Shown: positions 1 to 6,700 of the stretch, one piece after another
How positions within the stretch are numbered: position 1 is the stretch's first letter
Layout of the letters: each line of letters begins with the position of its first letter
Source: JANYIP01 sp031394045
Lineage (GTDB): Bacteria > Actinomycetota > Actinomycetes > Prado026
Reading direction: 5' to 3'
NCBI GenBank assembly: GCA_031394045.1
Contig: JANMWN010000198.1
Coordinates: 1-7,167 of the forward strand
Length of the DNA: 7,167 nt
Position numbers and translations under genes: made by a program
Notes under the pieces: generated by a model
What the model was told of the DNA's origin: nothing
The model's database searches: none
Seen by the model: only the letters and a program-made list of their open reading frames with translations

Positions 1-1
1 C

Positions 2-430
2 GTCAGCGCCGACGAGCGCGAGCTGCATCGCGCCCTGGGCAACCTTGTCGTCAACGCGATCCGGCACACGCCGGCCGACGGTGTGGTCGACGTGTCGGTG
101 CACAGCGACCACGGGGAGGCCGTCCTCGCGGTCACCGACGCCTGCGGCGGGATCCCGGAGGACGACCTCCCCCATCTGTTCGAAGTCGCGTGGCGCGGCC
201 AGCCGGCACGTACCCCTGGCCCCGACGGTGGCGCCGGCCTCGGCCTGGCCATCGCCCGCGGCATCGTCGAGGCCCACGACGGTGCGATCGGCGTACGCAA
301 CGTCGACGGTGGTTGCCGCTTCGAGGTGCGACTGCCCCAGAGCACGTCCGCGAGCGGCGCAGAGCCGGCACAGCCAGCCCAGCCAGCCCAGCCAGCCCAG
401 CCAGCGCTGCCGGCGCCGTCGTCCGTCTAG
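2..430 (+). CDS. Sensor histidine kinase, C-terminal ATP-binding domain (5' end outside window)
   Basis: The last 142 residues of a two-component sensor kinase, open from the left edge. The visible part is the HATPase_c (GHKL) domain, which binds ATP for phosphorylation of the conserved His that lies upstream of the window. The N-box is seen at about residues 11-24 (ALGNLVVNAIRHTP). The G1 box at 46-52 reads DACGGIP, with Cys where most kinases have the first Gly. The G2 box at 77-83 reads GAGLGLA, followed by the usual RGIVEAHDG helix and a closing FEVRLP strand near 107-112. After the domain comes a roughly 30-residue tail of low complexity with four Gln-Pro-Ala units. The sensor part, membrane segments and partner response regulator would lie to the left and are not visible. 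Its stop codon overlaps that of the convergent methyltransferase. Family assignment is firm; the signal sensed cannot be inferred. Confidence 0.93.
   Translation, partial: VSADERELHRALGNLVVNAIRHTPADGVVDVSVHSDHGEAVLAVTDACGGIPEDDLPHLFEVAWRGQPARTPGPDGGAGLGLAIARGIVEAHDGAIGVRNVDGGCRFEVRLPQSTSASGAEPAQPAQPAQPAQPALPAPSSV
371..406 (+). repeat. Short tandem repeat, 9-bp unit CAGCCAGCC x4
   Basis: Four head-to-tail copies of CAGCCAGCC, the last ending in G instead of C. They lie in frame at the 3' end of the kinase gene and encode (Gln-Pro-Ala)x4 at residues 124-135 of the visible part. A 9-bp unit keeps the frame when the copy number changes, so this is a plausible length-variable C-terminal tail outside the catalytic domain. 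Confidence 0.9.
427..430. other. Shared CTAG: overlapping stop codons of convergent genes
   Basis: The palindrome CTAG provides TAG at 428-430 for the kinase on the plus strand and TAG at 429-427 for the methyltransferase on the minus strand. There is therefore no intergenic space and no separate terminator between these two convergent genes. Confidence 0.95.
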
Positions 431-1482
431 GGACGAGCCTCGAACACCAGGTTGAACGGCGTCTGCGCGGCCCGGCGGAACCGGGTGAACCCAGCCTCCG
501 ACGACACGCGTTGGATGGCCGACTCGCCTGCCTGAGCGCCGAGCGAGTGGCCGCCGTCCTGCGACAGGGCATTGGGTACGCAGAGCATGGTCGAGAACGA
601 GTAGTACACCCGCCCGACCGGGTTGAGGTTGTCCGCGACCTCGTCCTCGGCGAACGGCTCGACGACCAGCCACGTGCCGTCCGGGGCGAGGGACTCACGT
701 ATGTGCCGGGCCGCACCCACCGGGTCGCCCATGTCGTGCAGGCAGTCGAACGTCGCCACCAGGTCGAATCCCGTGCCGGCAAAGGACTGTGCGGTCGCGA
801 CCTCGAACGTCACGCGATCAGCCACACCGGCATCGGCAGCCCGCTTTCGGGCCTCGTCGATCGATCCCCGGTGGTAGTCCGACCCGACGAACGTCGAGCT
901 CGGGTACGCCAGCGCCAGCAGGACCGTCGAGGCGCCGTGGCCACAGCCGATGTCAGCCACCCGCGCTCCCGTACGCAGCTTGTCCTCGACGCCCTCGAGG
1001 GCAGGGATCCAGGCCGGGACCAGGTTGGCGATGTAGCCGGGGCGGAAGAACCGTTCGCAGCCGCCAAAGACGTCGGCGTCATGCTCGTGCCAGCCCATGC
1101 CGGCGCCGCTGCGGAAGGCCTCCTCGATCCGTGGCCCGGCCTTGAGGGCGCCGAGCGCGAGCTGGAACGCACCGGGGACGAACACCGCGCCGTCCGGGTC
1201 GGTCAGCGCGAAGGCCTGCTCCTCCGTAAGGGCGAACGTCTGCGTCTTGGCGTCGTACATCACATAGCCGCCGGCCGCCTGGCCGCGCAGCCACTCGGTC
1301 ACGTACCTCGCGTCGGTGCCGGTGCGAGCCGCCAGTTGCTCGGGCGTCGCAGCCTCCTCGGCCAGGGCACGGTAGAGCCCGAGCCGGTCGCCGAGGATGA
1401 CGGAACCGGCCGAGATCGTCGCGCCGAGATCCCCGACGAACGTGCCGAGGAAATCCATCAGCTTGTCCATGTCTACTGCCAT
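427..1482 (-). CDS. SAM-dependent methyltransferase with N-terminal winged-helix domain (Rv2258c-like)
   Basis: A 351-residue class I methyltransferase predicted to transfer a methyl group from S-adenosylmethionine to an unknown acceptor in the cytoplasm. Residues about 26-95 look like the winged-helix domain of the Rv2258c-type family (LGLYRALAEEAATPEQLAAR, then a recognition-helix-like TDARYVTEWLRG and a wing ending in FALT). The Rossmann domain follows: motif I ADIGCGHGAS at 176-185, acidic Asp202 after the second strand, FDLVATFDCLHDMGDP at 239-254, and WLVVEPFAED at 271-280. Length and order match the mycobacterial Rv2258c family (about 350 residues), which is often annotated as a transcriptional regulator because of the winged helix. 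The start is ATG at 1482, chosen because GGAGG lies 5 nt upstream; the frame stays open to 1725, but that would run into the divergent gene. It is divergent from the hydrolase-glycosyltransferase. The substrate is unknown; the fold call is solid, the subfamily is from memory. Confidence 0.9.
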   Translation of the reverse strand: MAVDMDKLMDFLGTFVGDLGATISAGSVILGDRLGLYRALAEEAATPEQLAARTGTDARYVTEWLRGQAAGGYVMYDAKTQTFALTEEQAFALTDPDGAVFVPGAFQLALGALKAGPRIEEAFRSGAGMGWHEHDADVFGGCERFFRPGYIANLVPAWIPALEGVEDKLRTGARVADIGCGHGASTVLLALAYPSSTFVGSDYHRGSIDEARKRAADAGVADRVTFEVATAQSFAGTGFDLVATFDCLHDMGDPVGAARHIRESLAPDGTWLVVEPFAEDEVADNLNPVGRVYYSFSTMLCVPNALSQDGGHSLGAQAGESAIQRVSSEAGFTRFRRAAQTPFNLVFEARP

Positions 1483-1501
1483 CGTGCCCTCCAGGAGTCG
1501 G

Positions 1502-1518
1502 CCACGACCGGGGTCGTG
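1502..1518. promoter_or_regulatory. Perfect 17-bp palindrome, candidate operator
   Basis: CCACGACC, one central G, then GGTCGTGG: 8-bp arms that are exact reverse complements. It begins 20 bp upstream of the methyltransferase ATG and ends 84 bp before the hydrolase ATG. The symmetry and size suit a site for a dimeric regulator close to or downstream of the methyltransferase promoter. As RNA it could instead form a 7-bp stem with a 3-nt loop in the methyltransferase leader, just upstream of its ribosome binding site. Neither role is shown by the sequence alone. Confidence 0.5.
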
Positions 1519-1552
1519 GTGTGCGGGATGCGGGCCACTCTGCGGCGGGGGG

Positions 1553-1581
1553 TTGCAGTGCCGTTGCGATCGCGCTGCAAT
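1553..1581 (+). promoter_or_regulatory. Possible promoter of hydrolase-glycosyltransferase, embedded in inverted repeat
   Basis: TTGCAG at 1553-1558 and TGCAAT at 1576-1581 are 17 bp apart, a fair -35/-10 fit for a housekeeping sigma factor (3 and 4 of 6 consensus bases). Transcription would start near 1588, just ahead of the GAGGG ribosome binding site, leaving a very short leader. The same bases form an inverted repeat, TTGCAG (1553-1558) with CTGCAA (1575-1580), and the 8-bp palindrome GCGATCGC sits at 1566-1573 between the arms, off centre. A regulator bound here would cover the promoter. In DNA this rich in GC, chance similarity is a real alternative. Confidence 0.35.
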
Positions 1582-1602
1582 GGCTCCGAAGAGGGTGGCG
1601 AC

Positions 1603-3747
1603 ATGCGAGCGAGATACCCGGACATCGAGAGCTTCGTCGAACGTGACGGCGTCAAGGTCGCCTACGACGTGTACGGCGCCGGACCACGCACCGTGGTGCT
1701 TCCGGCTGTTGACACCGTGAGCCACTCACGAATCTGGAAGGCGCAGATCCCGTTCCTGGCCAGGCATGCGCGAGTGGTCACGATCGACCCGCGCGGCAAC
1801 GGCCGGTCGGACCGGCCCGAGGACGCCGCTGCCTACTCCGACACAGACCGCGTCGGCGACACGCTGGCCGTGATGGAGGCAGTAGGCGTCGAGCGGGCCC
1901 TGTTCGTCGGTCTGTGCACCAGCTCCTGGACGGCTTTCAAGGTCGCCGCAGAGCAACCCGACCGGGTGGCCGGGATCGTCTCGATCGCCACATGGGCGCC
2001 GTACCTAGGCGACTCCTGGCCCTGGCATACCGAGTACTCGTGGGAAGACGAGCTCGATACCGACGAGGGCTGGGCGAAGGACAACAAGCACTACTGGCTG
2101 CACGACTACCGCGGCTACCTCGAGTTCTTCTTCGGTGAACTGCTCAGCGAGGCCCACTCGTCCAAGCAGTGGGAGGACGCGGTCGAGTGGGGGCTTGAGA
2201 CGACCGCACCGGTGATGATCGCCAACGGCGAGGGCCCACTGTCCGTCACCGACAGGGCAGGCACCGAGGCGCTCCTGCGCATGGTCCGGTGCCCCGTGCT
2301 GGCGATCCATGGTGACGGAGACCTGTGCCAACCGGCCTATCGGAGCAGCCATCTCGTCGAGCTCACTGATGGACGGCTGATCACCCTCGAGGGCGCCGGG
2401 CACCTGCCGCAGGCCCGGCATCCCGTGGTCGTCAACCACCTGCTCCTCGACTTCCTCAACCAGGTCGTGCCGTCGACCTCCGCGTCGGTGGCACCAGCGG
2501 TGCCCTCGGGGCGCTGGCGGGTCGCGGCCAGGAGACGCCCGCGCGCCCTGTTCCTGTCCTCCCCCATCGGGCTGGGCCATGCGCGCCGCGACCTGGCGAT
2601 CGCCCAGGCGCTGCGCGAGATCCGGCCCGACGTCGAGGTTGAGTGGCTCGCGCAGCACCCGGTGACGGAGGTGCTGACCCGTGCCGGCGAGCACGTGCAC
2701 CCGGCGTCAGCGTGGCTGGCCAACGAGTCGGCGCACGTCGAGTCCGAGTGCGGTGAGCACGACCTGCACGCATTCCAGGCCCTCCGCCGGATGGACGAGA
2801 TCCTCGTCAGCAACTTCATGGTCTTCGACGAGCTCGTGCGCCAGGAGGCGTACGACCTCGTGGTGGCGGACGAAGCCTGGGACGTCGACCACTTCCTGCA
2901 CGAGAACCCCGAGCTGAAGCGCTCAGCCCTGGTGTGGCTCACGGACTTCGTCGGCTGGCTGCCGTTCGCCGACGGCGGCGAGCACGAGGCCGCGCTCACC
3001 CGGGATTACAACGCCGAGATGGTCGAGCTGGTGGCACGGACACCGCGCCTGCGCGACCAGTCACTGTTCGTTGGTGATCCTGAGGACGTCGTCCCGGACA
3101 GCCTTGGGGAGGGCCTGCCGAGCATCCGGGAGTGGACGCTGGAGCACTACGAGTTCCCCGGGTACGTCTCGGGGTTCATGCCGATCCCGGAGCAGGACCG
3201 GGCGGGCGTTCGCGAAGAGCTCGGGTACCACACAGACGAGCAGGTATGCATCGTCACCGTCGGAGGTTCCGGTGTCGGTACCGACCTGCTCCGCCGGGTG
3301 ATGGCGGCCTACCCGGAGGCCAGCCGCCTTGTACCCGGCCTGCGCATGGTCGTCGTGACTGGCCCGCGGATCGAGCCGGGCTCCCTCACCGGCGGGCGGG
3401 CGACTCCCCCAGGGCTCGAGCTGCACGGCTACGTGCACGACCTGTGGCGGCACCTGTCCGTCTGCGACCTGGCCGTGGTTCAGGGCGGGCTCACGACCAC
3501 GATGGAGCTGACTGCCTCCCGACGCCCGTTCCTTTACGTCCCGCTGCGACACCACTTCGAGCAGGAGTTCCACGTACGGCATCGGCTCGACCGGCACCGC
3601 GCCGGGCGCCACGTCGACTACGACCAGACCGGGCCGGAGCAGCTCGCCAGGCTCATCGCGAACGAGATCGGCCGGCCGGTCGACTACCTCCCGGTGCCGA
3701 GCGACGGTCACCACCGGGCGGCCGCGCGGCTGGCGACGCTGCTGTAG
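1603..3747 (+). CDS. α/β-hydrolase fused to GT-B (MurG/UGT-like) glycosyltransferase
   Basis: A 714-residue two-domain protein without a signal peptide or membrane segment. Residues about 1-288 form a complete α/β-hydrolase: a core strand and loop IDPRGNGRSDRP at 61-72, nucleophile elbow GLCTS at 103-107 with Cys105 in the place of the usual Ser, acid Asp240 in HGDGD (236-240), and His267 in GAGHLP. A linker rich in Ser, Ala and Pro (about 290-312, ending in a basic RRRP) leads to a GT-B glycosyltransferase at about 314-714. This has an N-terminal Rossmann start with GLGHARRD (323-330), a second-domain start VTVGGSGVGT (551-560), and a donor-binding region with GGLTTTMEL (628-636) and FEQ (652-654), as in MurG/UGT families. 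It probably transfers a sugar from a nucleotide donor; acceptor and hydrolase substrate are unknown. The start is ATG at 1603 with GAGGG 7 nt upstream; an in-frame ATG at 1528 lacks a comparable site. No stop or frame break lies between the domains. Domain calls are strong; the joint function is not known. Confidence 0.88.
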   Translation: MRARYPDIESFVERDGVKVAYDVYGAGPRTVVLPAVDTVSHSRIWKAQIPFLARHARVVTIDPRGNGRSDRPEDAAAYSDTDRVGDTLAVMEAVGVERALFVGLCTSSWTAFKVAAEQPDRVAGIVSIATWAPYLGDSWPWHTEYSWEDELDTDEGWAKDNKHYWLHDYRGYLEFFFGELLSEAHSSKQWEDAVEWGLETTAPVMIANGEGPLSVTDRAGTEALLRMVRCPVLAIHGDGDLCQPAYRSSHLVELTDGRLITLEGAGHLPQARHPVVVNHLLLDFLNQVVPSTSASVAPAVPSGRWRVAARRRPRALFLSSPIGLGHARRDLAIAQALREIRPDVEVEWLAQHPVTEVLTRAGEHVHPASAWLANESAHVESECGEHDLHAFQALRRMDEILVSNFMVFDELVRQEAYDLVVADEAWDVDHFLHENPELKRSALVWLTDFVGWLPFADGGEHEAALTRDYNAEMVELVARTPRLRDQSLFVGDPEDVVPDSLGEGLPSIREWTLEHYEFPGYVSGFMPIPEQDRAGVREELGYHTDEQVCIVTVGGSGVGTDLLRRVMAAYPEASRLVPGLRMVVVTGPRIEPGSLTGGRATPPGLELHGYVHDLWRHLSVCDLAVVQGGLTTTMELTASRRPFLYVPLRHHFEQEFHVRHRLDRHRAGRHVDYDQTGPEQLARLIANEIGRPVDYLPVPSDGHHRAAARLATLL
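3653..3747. other. 95-bp tail-to-tail overlap of convergent genes
   Basis: The last 95 bp of the hydrolase-glycosyltransferase also encode, on the other strand, residues 1070-1100 of the BTAD regulator plus its TGA at 3655-3653. The glycosyltransferase side still looks like normal protein (ANEIGRPVDYLPVPSDGHH). The regulator side is a low-complexity Ala/Pro/Gly/Arg/Ser tail ending in SRSR, so the regulator frame looks like the one that grew into its neighbour. No intrinsic terminator with a T-run is visible here. Confidence 0.9.
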
Positions 3748-6700
3748 AACCCGCTCTCCCGGCAAGGGCAACCGCCCCCGAGGCCTCGAGCACGGCCGAC
3801 CAGCCGGCCCGCTGCCCGGCCGACAGCAGCGGCTCGAGCACCGCCAAGGCTCGCTCTGGACGGTCGGCGGCGAGCCAGGCCTGCGTCAGGGTGACGTAGA
3901 CGTCGATGCCGTGCAGCCACGCGACGCCGGTCGGGAACCGCGCCGACGTGAGCATCCGGTCGGCCTGCAGCAACAGCTCGTCCGACCCGGTGACGAGCGC
4001 GAGCGGTGCGAGGCACCGGAGCCGGTAGGACTCCGCACCGCTCCGGTCCGCGGCGCTGAGCACCTGACGCAGCAGCCTGACGACGCCGGCGTCGAGCTGA
4101 CCGGACCCCGCCCCCGCCGTGAGCAAGGTCGTCGCGTACATCCCGACCGAGATCGCATCCCACCACGCGTGCTTCCGGGTCGACGTCAGGTCGACGGCCC
4201 GACGTCCGTGCCCGAGCGCATCGGGGAGCCGGCCGTCCAGCCGGGCGATCCAGCCCAGGTGAGCCACGAGCCAGCTCTCGAATGACTCGCGCCCCGACCG
4301 CCGGTTCAGCGCGAGCGCCTCCTCCACCCCCGCCGTTGCGGCGGCCCAGTCGCCGGCGGCCAAGGGGATCAACGCCTCCTCGAAGACCGTCCACTGGAGC
4401 AGGAAGAGGTCGCCCGATCGGCGCAGCCGCGGGTGCAGCTCGGCCACGACCGGCGCCAGCGCAACAAGCTCTCCGGTGTACGCGTACGACGTCTTGAGGC
4501 CGTCCAGGGCCACCACCAGCGCCTGCTCGTCGTCGGTGCCGCGCGCCGCCTCGACCGCGAGCTGGCCCAGCCGCTGACCCTCGACGAAGTCCAGCCGGTT
4601 GCACGCCAGCACCCCGAGCCTGGCGAGCTGACCGGCCTCCATCACGCGGTCGCCGAGCTCGCGCGCCAGGGCCAGGCCCGCCTCGAGGTGCGGGACACAG
4701 GTCACCACCGGCCGGCCCAGTCCGATCGTCGAGTCGCCACCGAGCTCGCTGTGCGCCTCCATCAACCACCGTCGCTGGCCGGTCCGCTCGGCGATCGCGA
4801 GCGCCTGGCTGAAGTCCTCGTGCGCAGGGCCGAACGACGACAGCGACTCCAGCACCCGCCCACGCGCGAGGCGCACGCGTACGACCAGCTCGTCCGACTC
4901 GGCCGGCGATCCAGAAACGGCACCACCCGCCGTCGAACCGTGCTCCACGGCGGCGACCAGTGCCTCGTCGAGCAGCCGTTCTGCGTCCGCAGCTGCCAAC
5001 CGGTCAACAGCGAGCGCGGCAGCTGCCAACCAGCCCTCGGCGGCGCGAGCCCACTGCTGCGAGGCTGCGGCGTGCGACGCCATCGCCTCGGGCCGGCCGA
5101 CCATCAGGTCGGCGGCGGCGCGATGGTAGGCGTGCCGGGTCGGAGCCGGCGTGCTCGCGTACAGCACCTCCTGGACCAGGTCGTTCACGAACTCGTACGC
5201 GCGCCCGGACGGCACTGCCAGCCGCGCGTCGACCAGCTGCTCGCACCGGCGAGCAGCCTCGGCGGTCGAGAGGGCGAGGAGGCCGGCCACCTGCTCCGGC
5301 TCGAACGACGCACCGAGAACGGCGGCCGCGCGCACCAAGGTCTCGAGCGCCGGCCCGGCCCGGCCGACCCGAGCCAAGACTGCCTCGCGGAGCGAGGCGG
5401 GGATGCCGTCGTCACCGTCGCTGAGCGCCCGCACGGACTCGACCACGAAGAGCGGGTGCCCCCGCGTACGCGACATCAGGCGTTCGGTGTGCTCGCCCAG
5501 ACCCGCCGCCACGGCCAGCTCCGCGACCGCGGCCTCATCCAGCGGACCGAGGTCCACCCGCGCCGAGACGCCGGAGAGGCGCCTGATCGCCTCCTGCCCT
5601 TCCTCGCTGCGCAGCGTCGCCACCACCAGCAGCCGGGTACCCGCGAGGCCGCGTGCCAGCAGGTGCAGGAGCTCGATCGTGGTCAGACCGCAGTTGTGCA
5701 GGTCGTCGAGGCTGAGCAGCACCGGGCTGCGGACCGAGAGCCGCCGCAGGCATCCGGCCACCGACTCGTAGATCCTGCGCCGCTCGATGTCAGGGGCCGC
5801 GACGTCGCGGGCGAATGGGCCCGCGATCTCCGCCACCTCCGGCAGGAGGAGCGCCAATGACTGGGCCTGGTCTCCCGCCATCTCGCGGACGCGGCCCGGA
5901 GCCGACCGCATCAGCTCGGGCCGGAGCGCGTCGACGAGGGGCTGAAGCAGCAGCGAGCGCTCGGTCTCGTAGCAGCGGGACGACAGGACCAGTCCTCCGG
6001 TCGCCCGTGCCATGGTCGTGAGCTCGGCGGCCAGCGCCGTCTTGCCGATGCCGGCCTCGCCCGCGATGAGCAGGAGCGAACCGCTTCCCTCGACGGCTGC
6101 ACTCCAGGCCGCCGACAGCACCGCGAGGGGGCCGTCCCTGCCGACGACCAGCGGTCGGCGCGCGACCGTGGCCTGCGCGGGCCCCGGCGCAGGGGCGGGC
6201 GTCTCGCGCAGGATGTCGAGGTGAACCGCCCGGGTCTCGGGCGCCGGGTCCACGCCGAGCTCGTCCGCCAGCCGGTCACGCAGCCGCTCGTACGCGGCGA
6301 GCGCCTGACCTGGCTGGCCCTGCCCCTGGTGCGCGCGCATCAGCAGCCGTACCGCCGCCTCGTCATACCGGTCCGCATCGGTCGCAGCCACGGCTCGCTC
6401 GGCCGCCGTGCCGAAGTCGCCAGAGCCGAGGGCTGCCTCCGCACCGAGCCGGCGCGCCAGCCGCAGCAGGTCCGTACCGGCCGCGCGCACCTGGTCGACC
6501 CAGACCGCCGCCGGCTCTTCGGGTAGGACCTGTCCGTCGACGAGCGCCAGGGCAGCAGCCGCAGCTGCACCCGCTAGCCCGGGCTCGTGAGATGCCAGGC
6601 ACGCCTGGGCCTGGTGCAGGAGTCGGGCGGCGGACTGCAGGTCCACGTCGACCGACTGTCCCAGGCCCCATCCCGAGCGGTCGCCCCTGATCACCTCCGG

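Larger units (their letters stand above)
1483..1602. promoter_or_regulatory. Divergent promoter region between methyltransferase and hydrolase-glycosyltransferase
   Basis: This 120-bp gap separates two divergent start codons and must hold promoters for both genes unless they start within coding DNA. It includes both ribosome binding sites: GGAGG for the methyltransferase (minus strand, 1492-1488) and GAGGG at 1591-1595, 7 nt before the hydrolase ATG. Between them lie a perfect 17-bp palindrome (1502-1518) and a spaced inverted repeat (1553-1580), described separately. The layout suggests joint control of the two genes, which is inference. Confidence 0.7.

Noticed and set aside
190..1602. The reading frame of the hydrolase-glycosyltransferase stays open leftwards to 190, which would give a 1185-residue protein.
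   Set aside because: This stretch runs antisense to the methyltransferase and encodes an Arg-rich sequence without recognisable domains. A proper ribosome binding site precedes ATG 1603.
1483..1725. The methyltransferase frame is open upstream to 1725, allowing an 81-residue N-terminal extension.
   Set aside because: It would overlap the 5' end of the divergent hydrolase gene, and the extension shows no domain. GGAGG sits 5 nt ahead of ATG 1482, where the family's usual length begins.
2005..2999. Several open frames of 100-230 codons on the minus strand across the hydrolase-glycosyltransferase.
   Set aside because: They lie opposite a strongly supported gene, have low-complexity Arg/Ser/Gly-rich products and no convincing starts.
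3690..3718. Inverted repeat CCCGGTG...CACCGGG with a 15-nt loop near the 3' end of the glycosyltransferase, as a possible terminator.
   Set aside because: It lies inside both coding regions, has no T-run on either strand, and 7-bp GC-rich repeats occur often by chance at this base composition.
3748..3800. A possible intergenic spacer after the glycosyltransferase stop.
   Set aside because: The regulator's frame continues through this stretch without interruption, so it is coding on the minus strand.
4433..5860. A 475-codon open frame on the plus strand, antisense to the BTAD regulator.
   Set aside because: Its product is rich in Arg, Gln and His with no fold I recognise, and it is a typical open shadow frame in high-GC DNA opposite a gene with clear domains.
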